DNA of 64,000 nucleotides from Paenibacillus baekrokdamisoli (GTDB lineage Bacteria; Bacillota; Bacilli; Paenibacillales; Paenibacillaceae), in the NCBI RefSeq assembly GCF_003945345.1, contig NZ_AP019308.1, forward strand, positions 6,514,001 to 6,578,000, read 5' to 3'. The first letter of the stretch is position 1, and each line of letters starts with the position of its first letter. Shown here in pieces: positions 41,961-50,933 of this stretch. The position numbers and the translations under genes were made by a program. The notes below the pieces were generated by a model, which saw only the letters and a list, made by a program, of their open reading frames with translations, was not told the DNA's origin and did no database searches.

Positions 41961-42980
41961 ATGCTGAGTTTAAGTGTTCTTGATCAATCACCCATTCCAG
42001 AAGGGAGCACGGCTCAGCAGACGCTAATCGAGACCGTGAAGCTGGCTCAATTGTCAGAACGACTCGGCTACAAAAGGTTCTGGGTATCCGAGCACCATAA
42101 TACAGCTAGCCTTGCTCATTCGAGTCCAGAAGTATTCATTTCACATATTGCCGCTCATACCTCGACCATCCGTGTCGGTACGGGAGGGGTTATGCTGCCC
42201 CATTATAGCGCCTACAAGGTTGCGGAGAATTTCCGTCTGCTCGAAGCCCTTTATCCTGGACGTATTGATGTCGGTCTTGGGCGTGCACCAGGCGGTATGC
42301 CGATTGTGACGCGGGCCCTGCAGGAAGGGAAAACGGACTACGGCTATGTTGATCAGTACCCGCAGCAAATTGCTGATTTGCTCCATTATTTTAATGATTC
42401 GAATACGCCTACACACCGCTTCCCTGGCTTACTGGCATCGCCATCCGTGGCAACCAAACCGGAGGTGTGGCTGCTGGGTTCAAGTGGTGATAGTGCGGCT
42501 TTGGCAGCAGAACTCGGCGTATCCTTTGCCTTTGCCCAGTTTATCAATGGGAGTGGAGGGGCTCCGGTCGTTAAGACCTATAAGGATGATTTTGTCCCAT
42601 CTGGCTATGGAATAGAGCCGCAGTCGATGGTTGCTATTTTCGTCATATGTGCAGATACGGATGAGGAAGCGGAGCATCTCGCAGCTAGCTTTCATTATCA
42701 ATTTCTGCTGCTTGAGCAAGGACGTTTCAGTGATGGAATTGCAACGCCCGAGAAGGCCCTGGCTTATCCCTATTCACCTATGGACAAGCTGCGCATACAG
42801 GAGAATCGTAAACGAATCGTGATTGGCTCCCAGAAGTCCGTGAAGGAGCAGCTGCTTCGTCTTAGTGAACAGTATGAGACGAATGAGATCATGATTGCCA
42901 CAATGGTTCATGATTTTGAGGCCAAGCGCAAATCATTCAAACTGGTCGCTGAGGCCTTCGGCATTCAGCCTGAAGAATAA
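41961..42980 (+). CDS. LLM-class flavin-dependent oxidoreductase (luciferase-like)
   Basis: A 339-residue bacterial-luciferase-fold protein, probably using FMN in the cytosol. It begins L-S-L-S-V-L-D-Q-S-P-I-P-E-G and contains R-F-W-V-S-E-H-H-N-T, G-G-V-M-L-P-H-Y-S and R-I-D-V-G-L-G-R-A-P-G, typical of the MsnO8/YhbW-like subgroup. Substrate unknown. ATG after CATCGGAGGTACAGGCA. A strong terminator follows directly. Confidence 0.9.
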   Translation: MLSLSVLDQSPIPEGSTAQQTLIETVKLAQLSERLGYKRFWVSEHHNTASLAHSSPEVFISHIAAHTSTIRVGTGGVMLPHYSAYKVAENFRLLEALYPGRIDVGLGRAPGGMPIVTRALQEGKTDYGYVDQYPQQIADLLHYFNDSNTPTHRFPGLLASPSVATKPEVWLLGSSGDSAALAAELGVSFAFAQFINGSGGAPVVKTYKDDFVPSGYGIEPQSMVAIFVICADTDEEAEHLAASFHYQFLLLEQGRFSDGIATPEKALAYPYSPMDKLRIQENRKRIVIGSQKSVKEQLLRLSEQYETNEIMIATMVHDFEAKRKSFKLVAEAFGIQPEE

Positions 42981-42981
42981 C

Positions 42982-43025
42982 AAAAGCCCTGGACAACGCC
43001 GATGATGGCGTTGTTCAGGGCTTTT
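42982..43025 (+). terminator. Strong hairpin terminator
   Basis: AAAAGCCCTGGACAACGCC pairs with GGCGTTGTTCAGGGCTTTT (one mismatch). It is A-rich on one side and T-rich on the other, so it can work in both directions. Confidence 0.92.
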
Positions 43026-43326
43026 GCATGCGAATGGTTAGCGGCTGGACAGCTCCGAATAAACCCGCTTTCCTTGTACTTCTGTCGATCGTCTGACAGA
43101 GGGTTCAAAATAATTCTGTTTCCATAAAATTAGTAGATAGAAGAAGCAATAGCGTTCGCTTTTGTCTTCTTATTTCTACCCCTAAGGGATAGAATCAAGA
43201 AATAGGGAGACAGCAGCGACCCTTAAGAATGATCCGGCAGCATAGCGGAATAACAATTGCAGCATCCCCTCTAAGCATGATACGATATCCCCAATTTACC
43301 AACCTATATATCGTGGAGGGATGAGC
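43026..43326. other. Intergenic region with a small hairpin
   Basis: No gene. AGAAGAAGCAATAGCG against CGCTTTTGTCTTCTT (43139-43172), followed by ATTTCT, looks like a weak terminator. TCTGTC-GACAGA arms at 43081-43100 form another small hairpin. Nothing else was recognised. Confidence 0.35.
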
Positions 43327-43776
43327 ATGTCGGAAACAGTTGAAGCTCGATTAGCGGAGCTTGGCATTGTGCTGCCGGAGGCAAGCGAGCCAGCGGCTAA
43401 GTATGCGAACTATGTGATCTCCAATGGCTTACTGTTCATATCTGGGAAGGGCCCTGCTGGGAAACCAAAGGGCAAGCTCGGACAGGAGTATACTACCGAA
43501 GAGGGATATCAATTCGCAAGACTGGCCGGAATTGAGGTTCTCGCAGTATTGAAGGAAGCTCTTGGTAGTCTGGACCTCGTGAAGCGTGTCGTCAAAATTC
43601 AAGGCTTCGTCAATGCGGTACCAGAATTCGAGGAGCCGCATAAGGTGTTGAATGGATGCTCGGATCTTATACTTGAAGTCTTCGGCGAGCGAGGTCTTCA
43701 TGCTAGGTCGGTGCTTGGCGCGAGCACATTAAGAGATAATCTCCCCATTGTGATCGATTCCATTTTTGAAATATAG
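43327..43776 (+). CDS. RidA/YjgF-family protein
   Basis: A 149-residue member of the RidA (YjgF/YER057c/UK114) family. These proteins hydrolyse reactive enamine/imine intermediates released by PLP enzymes. It shows Y-V-I-S-N-G-L-L-F-I-S-G-K-G-P, F-V-N-A-V-P-E-F and A-R-S-V-L-G-A-S-T-L. ATG 43327 is preferred: GGAGGG lies 6 bases before it and directly touches the other ATG at 43321. It precedes a T-box-controlled aminotransferase, fitting protection from amino-acid-derived enamines. A second, related RidA gene is at 50219. Confidence 0.88.
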   Translation: MSETVEARLAELGIVLPEASEPAAKYANYVISNGLLFISGKGPAGKPKGKLGQEYTTEEGYQFARLAGIEVLAVLKEALGSLDLVKRVVKIQGFVNAVPEFEEPHKVLNGCSDLILEVFGERGLHARSVLGASTLRDNLPIVIDSIFEI

Positions 43777-43826
43777 GAGACTAAGCAGCGGAACAATCAG
43801 GAGAACCATGCTTCCAAAAAAATATA

Positions 43827-43855
43827 TTGTAATTCCAATCACTTGTCGATATAAT
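43827..43855 (+). promoter_or_regulatory. Sigma-A promoter of the T-box-controlled aminotransferase
   Basis: TTGTAA and TATAAT with a 17-base spacer, about 50 bases before the first T-box elements. Confidence 0.65.
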
Positions 43856-43904
43856 AACCAACAACAAACACAATAGCTTTACATTCGTTGACGAGAAAGA
43901 GTAC

Positions 43905-44136
43905 GTTATAGCCCTGATCGAACAGAGAGTTGGGATTGCTGAAAACCAACGTTCGGGTCTAAACGGAAAGCCATCTCCGAGAAGCAGGCTGAACCTTGAG
44001 TAAGCTCTGCCGCATTTCCAGCGTTACTGGGAACACGTATTGATGGATACGTGAGCGGAGTGTCACGACTTTGTCGTGGAACTAGGGTGGTAACACGGGT
44101 ATAAACTCGTCCCTTTATAGGGGCGGGTTTTTTTTG
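43905..44136 (+). promoter_or_regulatory. T-box riboswitch leader, probable alanine specifier
   Basis: Stem I carries the AG-box GAGAGTTGGG and distal-loop elements. The T-box proper is TAGGGTGGTAACACG at 44083-44097, and the overlapping terminator is ACTCGTCCCTTTATAGGGGC then GGGTTTTTTTT at 44105-44135. Uncharged tRNA binding would stabilise the antiterminator and switch on the aminotransferase. In the 3' side of stem I, GAAAGCCATCTCCGAG aligns with the usual GAA-codon-ATCYCYGAG pattern and suggests the specifier GCC (Ala). A one-base shift gives AGC (Ser), so this is tentative. Alanine agrees with the downstream AlaT-like enzyme. Confidence 0.85.
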
Positions 44137-44161
44137 TTGTTCACAATAAGGAGGGAAGAGC

Positions 44162-45343
44162 ATGAAACCATTCGATATGCAAGCATTACTCTCACCGAAC
44201 GTCGTGAAGATTCCGCCTTCTGGCATCCGTAAATTTTTCAGCTTGGCTGAAGGAAACAAGGATATGATCTCACTTGGCGTGGGTGAACCGGATTTTGTAA
44301 CACCAGAGCATGTAAGGGAAGCCTGTGTGCGTGCCCTAGAGAAGGGAAGAACGACCTATACGCCCAATGCGGGTCTATTAGAGCTAAGAGAAGAGATTGC
44401 CCACTATTTAGATACAGGCTTTCAATTGAAATACGAGCCCGAGAACGAAATCATGGTTACGGTTGGAGGGAGTGAAGCAATCGATTTGGCTTTTCGTGCA
44501 TTGCTTACTCCAGGTGACGAGATCATTGTTCCCACACCAAGCTATATCGCTTACTCTCCACTGACCGCTCTGAATGGCGGGAAGGTTGTTGAGGTCGAAA
44601 CTTCAGCCGACAATCAGTTCAAGCTAACGGCAGAATCGCTGCTTGAGAAGATAACGCCTCATACCAAGGCATTGATTATTAACTATCCAAGCAATCCAAC
44701 TGGCGCTACGATGACCTACGAGGATTGGATTCCCATTGCGAAGGTAGTAGAGGAACATAACCTTATCGTCATCTCCGATGAGCTCTATGCTGAGCTTACC
44801 TATGATCAGAAGCACGTAAGCTTCGCTTCCCTTCCGGGGATGCTGGATAGGGTGCTGGTCATTGGCGGTTTCTCCAAAGCCTTCGCCATGACGGGGTGGA
44901 GAATTGGATATGCCTGCGGTAATCCGGCTTTGATAGCTGCCATGCTGAAGATTCATCAATACACCGTACTTTGTGCACCTATCCTTGGACAGATTGCGGC
45001 GATTGAGTCATTGCGTAATGGGCTTGCAGATAAAGATTTCATGAGAGATTCGTTCAATCAACGCAGAAGGATGTTTGTTCGTGGATTACAGGATATCGGT
45101 CTATCCTGCCATGAACCGCAGGGCGCGTTCTACGCTTTTCCATCCATCGTTAGCACTGGAATGAGCTCGGAGCAATTTGCAGAGTTTTTGATTAACAAGG
45201 CGAAGGTAGCGACCGTTCCGGGCAATGTGTTTGGCTCAGGCGGGGAGGGTTTCATACGCTGCTCTTACGCCGCCTCCATTTCCCAATTGGAAGAGGCGCT
45301 GAGCAGAATCGAACGCTGCTTGAAGGAAGCACGCGTGAATTAA
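44162..45343 (+). CDS. AlaT-like PLP-dependent aminotransferase (class I/II)
   Basis: A 393-residue fold-type I aminotransferase. The PLP lysine is K239 in G-G-F-S-K-A-F-A-M-T-G-W-R. N-P-T-G-A sits near residue 180, and the N-terminus V-K-I-P-P-S-G-I-R-K-F-F-S-L matches the B. subtilis AlaT/PatA group. It is expected to make alanine from pyruvate and glutamate in the cytosol. The T-box upstream, with a possible Ala specifier, means expression rises when the cognate tRNA is uncharged. ATG after AAGGAGGGAAGAGC. Aromatic or aspartate aminotransferase activity cannot be excluded. Confidence 0.9.
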   Translation: MKPFDMQALLSPNVVKIPPSGIRKFFSLAEGNKDMISLGVGEPDFVTPEHVREACVRALEKGRTTYTPNAGLLELREEIAHYLDTGFQLKYEPENEIMVTVGGSEAIDLAFRALLTPGDEIIVPTPSYIAYSPLTALNGGKVVEVETSADNQFKLTAESLLEKITPHTKALIINYPSNPTGATMTYEDWIPIAKVVEEHNLIVISDELYAELTYDQKHVSFASLPGMLDRVLVIGGFSKAFAMTGWRIGYACGNPALIAAMLKIHQYTVLCAPILGQIAAIESLRNGLADKDFMRDSFNQRRRMFVRGLQDIGLSCHEPQGAFYAFPSIVSTGMSSEQFAEFLINKAKVATVPGNVFGSGGEGFIRCSYAASISQLEEALSRIERCLKEARVN

Positions 45344-45368
45344 TTCTCGTTGTTGATTAGATGGCTAT

Positions 45369-45881
45369 CTATTCCTTGCAGATCATGAGGAGATTATTAT
45401 CCGGATCTTTAATAACGAACCAATGGTCAAACTGGATATCGGTCACTAAAGTAACCTGATTATCCTTTGCAAAACTATAAGAGGCTTGCAGATCAGTTGT
45501 GAGAAACATGAATGTGGGGGTCTGGATGCTAGGAGCGCCGCCAGGTTCCTTGCCGCCCCACATTGGCATGGTGTCGAGAATAACACCGGCACCTTCCATA
45601 GGAAGCGGACATAGGTGTCCATTCATAATCTCGCAATCTGGCGTTAGTCCAAGAAGCTTGCAGTACCATTCGCGTGCACGCTCAATATCTTTTACGGGGA
45701 TAAAGACGCTGCCGATCTTGTTCTTGATGGGGCTTTTGACAGTGGTTGATGCTTGATGATCTTGCTCATTCATTGTTAATCCTCCCTTAATCATTTTCAG
45801 TGTATTGGGAATTAGTTGCGGCTTATAATTCTCGGATTCTTGTGCGGGTGTTGGGTTATGCTTGCTTGCATGCTGGTCCAT
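45369..45881 (-). CDS. VOC (glyoxalase/bleomycin resistance) family protein
   Basis: A metal-dependent-fold VOC protein, 170 residues from ATG 45881 or 134 from ATG 45773. The domain reads G-S-V-F-I-P-V-K-D-I-E-R-A-R-E-W-Y and ends F-V-I-K-D-P-D-N-N-L-L. Both starts have good ribosome sites (AAAGGAG and AAGGGAGG). The first lies 14 bases after the araC-type gene's stop, which favours coupled translation from 45881, but the 36 extra residues are not part of the fold. Detoxification or small-molecule modification is likely; the substrate is unknown. Confidence 0.8.
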   Translation of the reverse strand: MDQHASKHNPTPAQESENYKPQLIPNTLKMIKGGLTMNEQDHQASTTVKSPIKNKIGSVFIPVKDIERAREWYCKLLGLTPDCEIMNGHLCPLPMEGAGVILDTMPMWGGKEPGGAPSIQTPTFMFLTTDLQASYSFAKDNQVTLVTDIQFDHWFVIKDPDNNLLMICKE

Positions 45882-45894
45882 AATAGAGCTCCTT

Positions 45895-47241
45895 TCATGA
45901 TTTCGTAAGACGTACTGGAATACAGCAGGAAACGCAGGTTGTTCGCTCCAGATCCTCATTTGAACCAGGAATATACTTAGCATGCGCCGCTCTGAGATCG
46001 TCATGCTCATAGTCAGCATTCTGATAAAGCCAGCTATATAGTCTATCCATAACCCCAGTCATGGAGCCATATGCTGGAGTTGTCAGGCAGGCGTAGAGAC
46101 CGCCTTCAATGATCTTATTTGCCTCTAGCAGGAGAGTAGAGCCCGGAAGTGAAATACTAAGTTCATACCAATAATCGTCACTAGTGGGTAGTACCCCGTA
46201 ATTGGAGCTCATGTACAGCTGGATTTCCTCACTAACATCCATGGATAGCCTTCGATCTTGCAGCCATGCGGTGAGCTGTTCATCGGCCATCGTTTGACTG
46301 CGAGGTCCATCACAACGGAAGCTGCGTATGGGAACAGAGGGTATATCTATAATCTCAATCGAAGGCTGCTCCTTGGCCCGCTGAACAGGTAGAAAGAGCT
46401 TTAGTCGTGACACTTTTCCTTTGTAATGCATCCATTCTTCTAAAAAAGAGTGCTCACCCAGCGTGAAGGTGCTTTTGGGAAGCCACTCCGCAAGCAAGCG
46501 ATTCCAAGAAGAAATAATCGTATGTGCGTTATCAGCAGCTGTTAAGCTGACGGCATATAGACCACCTGCGATAATAGCTGTTCGGTAATCGGGATTAAAT
46601 GGTAGTAACGGTTGATTCAGCTCCGTATAAGTAGCCATAATCTCATATTCATGCTCATCATAAGAGTCAGAGGGCTCCACATTGCGTCCTATAATACGTG
46701 CATCAGCTAAAGGGAATCCCGACTCAGTCAGCTGACAATAGAAAGTGTGAAAAGCTTGTTCCTCTAGTCCTTCTCTTAAGGAAGAGCGATACCGATAAGT
46801 AAGCACAGGCATCGGCGCCATCCTTATGACCTTCACATCAGCGAATTGCTCGCTTACTTCCTTGAGCTCCGTATAGCTTACTTTCTCTAGCAGATTAACC
46901 CGTTCAAAGCTGTAATAAAGGGAGGCATCACGATAGGTGCCAGGCGTTAGCCCGACAAGCTTCTTGAATGATTTGGTAAAAGCTTGGTAGGATTCAAACC
47001 CGCATGTAATCGCAATATCTACGATTGGAAGCTTCGTTTGTCTGAGCAAAATAGCAGCCTGACTCGTTCGGCGTTTGCGGATATACTCCTTCAGCGGATG
47101 TCCGGTCATCGTATAGAACACACGGTACAACGATGGGACCGACATATAAGCGATGGCTGCAATCTGCTCTAGCTCTACATGCTCGTCAAGATGCTCTTCC
47201 ATGTAATCAATCGCATTTTGTACCGCTTTAACGGCTTCCAT
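45895..47241 (-). CDS. AraC-family regulator with GyrI-like effector domains
   Basis: A 448-residue regulator. Two AraC helix-turn-helix motifs occupy residues about 20-110 (Y-M-S-V-P-S-L-Y-R-V-F-Y-T-M-T-G-H-P and F-E-S-Y-Q-A-F-T-K-S-F-K-K). They are followed by about 330 residues that look like one or two GyrI-like ligand-binding domains, larger than the usual single domain of Rob or SoxS-like proteins. ATG 47241 fits AGAGAGGG; a GTG two codons earlier is possible. The VOC gene follows in the same operon and may be its target or part of a drug response. Confidence 0.88.
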   Translation of the reverse strand: MEAVKAVQNAIDYMEEHLDEHVELEQIAAIAYMSVPSLYRVFYTMTGHPLKEYIRKRRTSQAAILLRQTKLPIVDIAITCGFESYQAFTKSFKKLVGLTPGTYRDASLYYSFERVNLLEKVSYTELKEVSEQFADVKVIRMAPMPVLTYRYRSSLREGLEEQAFHTFYCQLTESGFPLADARIIGRNVEPSDSYDEHEYEIMATYTELNQPLLPFNPDYRTAIIAGGLYAVSLTAADNAHTIISSWNRLLAEWLPKSTFTLGEHSFLEEWMHYKGKVSRLKLFLPVQRAKEQPSIEIIDIPSVPIRSFRCDGPRSQTMADEQLTAWLQDRRLSMDVSEEIQLYMSSNYGVLPTSDDYWYELSISLPGSTLLLEANKIIEGGLYACLTTPAYGSMTGVMDRLYSWLYQNADYEHDDLRAAHAKYIPGSNEDLERTTCVSCCIPVRLTKS

Positions 47242-47463
47242 ATCCACCCTCTCTTCGGCAAGACTGTTTGAATTGCTTTCATCATACCAAATCGAATGTG
47301 GGGATAAGTGTATTATTTTATCAAGATCGACTCCTCTTCAGTTAAATGAATTCGCTGAGGCGAGATCCCGCTCTAGCTTTCTATTTATTACGGAGAGAAA
47401 AATGGTAATATATGTTTAGATAAATGAGTTGGGGACTTACTGCAATTCGAGGAGGATGATTAC

Positions 47464-48555
47464 ATGCTGGAGACTCCGTACGTTCTCATTAATGAGCAAA
47501 AGATGAAACGGAATATTGTCCGTATGGCGGAAGCTGTAAATCACCAGGGTGTTCAATTACGACCGCATGTAAAAACACATAAGATTCCAGACTTCGCGAT
47601 GCTCCAGTTGGAAGCTGGAGCGGTTGGCATTACGGTAGCCAAGGTCGCAGAAGCGGAAATTATGGCAAGCCATGGCATAACGGATATATTCGTGGCTTAT
47701 CCGATTGTTGTTCCTAGCAAAATTAAGCGAGTCATCCAATTAGCGAGAACGATAAGAATCATCGTTGGCGTGGATAGCCTTGAAGGCGCTAAGCGTCTTT
47801 CTGAAGCAGCAATTGAAAGTGATATTTCGCTAGAAGTACGTTTGGAGATCGATACGGGTCTATATCGTACAGGTATTGCACAGGAGAAAGCGCTGGAGCT
47901 TGCCCTACAAATCCAACAATTATCGAATCTTCGATTAACAGGCATTTTCACCTACCGTGGCGCAATGCTGAAGGGACTTCCGACTCTGGATATTCGCCAA
48001 GCGGGATTGGAGGAAGGGCTGTTGATGGCGACTTTAGCTAATGAATTAAGGGTAAACGGGATCGAAGTCACAGATGTGAGCGTGGGATCGACCCCAACTG
48101 GGCTATCCGCAGCTGAAGTACAGGGTGTAACAGAAGTAAGGCCTGGCACGTATGTATTTCATGACCGCATGCAGACACAGCTGGGCGTTTGCTCATTAGA
48201 GGAAGTTGCTGCTGCTGTTATTGCGACCATTGTTAGCATGCCTTCGGAGGATCGATTAATTATCGACGGCGGAAGTAAAACATTTGCGACGGATGTTCAG
48301 CCGGGTAACAAACCACTTGATTTAGTTGGCTTCGGGTATATTGTTAATGCTCCGGGCGCGGTGCTAGAGCGAATGAATGAAGAGCATGGCATTATCACAA
48401 TCGACAAAGGGCATTCCTTTCAAATAGGCGACACGCTAGAAATTATCCCTAATCATATTTGCAGTACAATAAACCTTCATAATCAAGTGTATTTACAAAA
48501 GAACGATCACACCATAGAAAAGATAATCGTACTCGGCAGAGGTATGCTGCATTAA
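47464..48555 (+). CDS. D-threonine aldolase / D-serine dehydratase-like enzyme (fold-type III PLP)
   Basis: A 363-residue enzyme with an N-terminal alanine-racemase-type TIM barrel (start T-P-Y-V-L-I-N, R-P-H-V-K-T-H-K with the PLP lysine near residue 41) and a C-terminal beta domain (I-D-G-G-S-K-T-F, then a late E-I-I-P-N-H-I-C-S-T-I-N-L metal-binding H-x-C motif). Family members cleave D-threonine or deaminate D-serine. It is divergent from the AraC gene and heads a three-gene operon with D-aminoacylase and RidA, so the operon degrades D-amino acids. ATG after GAGGAGGATGATTAC. Confidence 0.9.
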   Translation: MLETPYVLINEQKMKRNIVRMAEAVNHQGVQLRPHVKTHKIPDFAMLQLEAGAVGITVAKVAEAEIMASHGITDIFVAYPIVVPSKIKRVIQLARTIRIIVGVDSLEGAKRLSEAAIESDISLEVRLEIDTGLYRTGIAQEKALELALQIQQLSNLRLTGIFTYRGAMLKGLPTLDIRQAGLEEGLLMATLANELRVNGIEVTDVSVGSTPTGLSAAEVQGVTEVRPGTYVFHDRMQTQLGVCSLEEVAAAVIATIVSMPSEDRLIIDGGSKTFATDVQPGNKPLDLVGFGYIVNAPGAVLERMNEEHGIITIDKGHSFQIGDTLEIIPNHICSTINLHNQVYLQKNDHTIEKIIVLGRGMLH

Positions 48556-48568
48556 GGGAGGTCCCAAA

Positions 48569-50161
48569 ATGTTGGATCTAATTATCAAGAATGGTAGGAT
48601 TATTGATGGCACTGGAAATCCATGGTATCTAGGTGAGATAGGGGTCAAAGACGGCGTGATCACCCATGTAGGGAGGGCAGATCTCGAGAGTAGGAACATC
48701 ATTGACGCCAAGCAGCAGGTCATTTCTCCTGGATTTATTGATGGGCATACGCATTCCGATCTATTGATTCTCGAACAACCGTTAAGTGAGATCAAGATGC
48801 AGCAAGGCGTTACAACAGAGGTCGTAGGAAACTGTGGACTTGCACCAGCTCCATGGTCCCATCAACATAAACATCTGCTCGAAAGCTATGTGGAGCCAGT
48901 CATAGGAAGTGCTTCATTCGCGTGGCCTTGGAAAACGGTTGAGCAGTATATGGAGGTTTTAGCTGGGTCAAAGCCTTCAGAGAATGTCGCAACTTATGTC
49001 GCTCATGGCGCTTTGCGCATTGCAGTCATGGGATTTGCCAATAGACCCGCAACCTCTGATGAAATGACACAAATGAAAAGGCTGCTGGAAGAAGGGATGA
49101 AGGCTGGGGCAATCGGACTTTCAATTGGTCTGCTCTACGCACCTGGGAGTTATACCTCAAAGGAGGAACTCGCGGGTCTTTGTCGTGTGCTGCAAAAGTA
49201 TAATGGATTACTAGCCACTCATATTCGCGGGGAAGGCAACAATTTGATTCCTTCTATTCAAGAAGTGATATGGATAGCGGAGAAAAGTGGCATCTCGCTT
49301 CATATCTGTCATCTGAAGGCTGCAGGGAAGATCAATTGGGGGAAAATCCAAATTGCGCTTGACCTGATCGAAAGCGCAAGAGCAAGGGGGATGGATGTTA
49401 CCTGCGATGCCTATCCTTATTCCGCAGGTTCTACCAGCTTAACCACCGTGCTTCCTCCATGGGTGCTTGAAGGCGGTATTACATGCACGTTGGAAAGGCT
49501 TAAGGATCCTGCCTTACGCAGCCAAGTGAAACAACAATTGATGGAAGAGCAAGTAGAATGGGATAACCTTGTAGTCTCCACGGGCTGGAACAGTATATTC
49601 ATTTCAAGTATGAACTTCGTTACTAACCGTGGGCTGGAAGGGAAGCATATTCTGGAGATTAGTGAGATACGCGGCGTTGCTCCGATCGATTGCGCTCTGG
49701 ATCTGCTTCTGGAGGAGGAAGGCAAAATCTCCATCGTTTACTTCCATATGTCAGAAGAGGATGTCAGCCAAGTGGTAACCTGGGATAAGTCGATCATCAT
49801 CTCGGATAGCCTCGGTTGTGTGACCGGGAAGCCGCATCCGCGAACCTACGGGTCATTCCCGCGATTATTTGCTAAATATGTGCGGCAGGAAAAGCGGCTT
49901 TCGCTAGAACAAGCCGTTCGGAAAATTACATCCTTTCCGGCACAGCGCTTCAAATTAGGCAAAAGAGGGCTGCTCGTTCCTGGCTATCAAGCAGATCTGA
50001 TCGTGTTTGATCCAGATACGATTACAGATCAAGCGACCTTTGAGGAACCCACTCAGATTCCAACGGGTATTTCCCATGTATGGGTTAACGGGATAAATAC
50101 ATTATCGCATCAGACCCACACGACAGCTAGACCAGGCTGCTTTATTCATGCGCATTTATAA
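48569..50161 (+). CDS. N-acyl-D-amino-acid deacylase (D-aminoacylase)
   Basis: A 530-residue amidohydrolase-superfamily enzyme. It starts L-D-L-I-I-K-N-G-R-I-I-D-G-T-G-N-P-W, the hallmark of D-aminoacylases, with the metal-binding D-G-H-T-H-S-D near residue 59, the conserved cysteine region V-V-G-N-C-G-L-A-P near 86, and S-I-G-L-L-Y-A-P-G-S-Y near 180. It releases free D-amino acids from N-acyl forms. It begins 13 bases after the D-threonine-aldolase-like gene and feeds it. Length normal for the family (about 480-535). Confidence 0.92.
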   Translation: MLDLIIKNGRIIDGTGNPWYLGEIGVKDGVITHVGRADLESRNIIDAKQQVISPGFIDGHTHSDLLILEQPLSEIKMQQGVTTEVVGNCGLAPAPWSHQHKHLLESYVEPVIGSASFAWPWKTVEQYMEVLAGSKPSENVATYVAHGALRIAVMGFANRPATSDEMTQMKRLLEEGMKAGAIGLSIGLLYAPGSYTSKEELAGLCRVLQKYNGLLATHIRGEGNNLIPSIQEVIWIAEKSGISLHICHLKAAGKINWGKIQIALDLIESARARGMDVTCDAYPYSAGSTSLTTVLPPWVLEGGITCTLERLKDPALRSQVKQQLMEEQVEWDNLVVSTGWNSIFISSMNFVTNRGLEGKHILEISEIRGVAPIDCALDLLLEEEGKISIVYFHMSEEDVSQVVTWDKSIIISDSLGCVTGKPHPRTYGSFPRLFAKYVRQEKRLSLEQAVRKITSFPAQRFKLGKRGLLVPGYQADLIVFDPDTITDQATFEEPTQIPTGISHVWVNGINTLSHQTHTTARPGCFIHAHL

Positions 50162-50218
50162 TTAAAGTTATAGAGATTGAATGATCATAAGGGAACAATC
50201 AAAAAGGAGAGATCAGAT

Positions 50219-50680
50219 ATGGCAAGAGTGGAGCAGATTTTAGCGGAAAAAGGAATTATACTAGGTGAGGTGCCAGAAGCAGTAGCGACATACGTTCCAG
50301 CCAAACAAGTTGGCAACGTGGTTTATACATCCGGCTGTGATTGCCGCATTAATGGTGTGCTAATGTTCGAAGGCAAGGTCGGATCCGACTTAACTGTGGA
50401 GCAGGGTTATGCGGCTGCAAGGCAGGTTGCCATCAATTTACTAGCCGTATTGAAAGCTCATCTTGGTGATCTAGATCGTATCAAACAGGTGGTCAAAATG
50501 CTGGCTTTTGTTAATTCGGCCAATGGATTTGTAGAACAACCGTATGTCATTAATGGTGCTTCTGATCTTCTAGAAGAAGTGCTGGGGGAAAAAGGCAGAC
50601 ATGCACGCTCTGCAATTTCTGCAAATGAGCTTCCTTTTAACACGCCGGTAGAAATTGAATTGATTGTTGAAGTGGAGTAA
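50219..50680 (+). CDS. RidA/YjgF-family protein
   Basis: A 153-residue RidA homolog, related to the protein at 43327: both open with x-L-A-E-K/L-G-I and share V-K-x-x-x-F-V-N and L-E-E/V-x-G-E-R/K-G-x-H-A-R-S. It should clear the enamine/imine formed by the neighbouring PLP enzyme. ATG chosen after AAAAAGGAGAGATCAGAT; an in-frame start 42 bases upstream has no site. Last gene of the D-amino-acid operon, followed by a terminator. Confidence 0.88.
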   Translation: MARVEQILAEKGIILGEVPEAVATYVPAKQVGNVVYTSGCDCRINGVLMFEGKVGSDLTVEQGYAAARQVAINLLAVLKAHLGDLDRIKQVVKMLAFVNSANGFVEQPYVINGASDLLEEVLGEKGRHARSAISANELPFNTPVEIELIVEVE

Positions 50681-50710
50681 TTTAATTCTATAATTTTAAT
50701 GAAACTTCTT

Positions 50711-50738
50711 CCTCCTACGTTTAGTAGGGGGATTTTTT
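50711..50738 (+). terminator. Terminator of the D-amino-acid operon
   Basis: CCTCCTAC pairs with GTAGGGGG around a short loop (one G-T pair) and is followed by ATTTTTTTG. Confidence 0.85.
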
Positions 50739-50854
50739 TGTTGTACGCTGATTCATATCGTAAGCAACGAAAAACCTCTACGCTCATCAAGCTCGATGCC
50801 ACTTTTTATAAATATTACAAATAGAAATTTTAAATTAATATAAGGAATTTTTTA

Positions 50855-50883
50855 TTGACTTTCTGGATTATGAAGTTTATATT
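50855..50883 (+). promoter_or_regulatory. Sigma-A promoter of the doxX operon
   Basis: TTGACT and TATATT with a 17-base spacer. An inverted repeat, ATACAAA and TTTGTAT separated by 7 bases (50888-50908), follows directly after the -10 box and is a likely repressor site. Confidence 0.7.
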
Positions 50884-50933
50884 GTTCATACAAACATTAG
50901 TTTTGTATTACAAATATTTTGGAGGTTGGGAAA

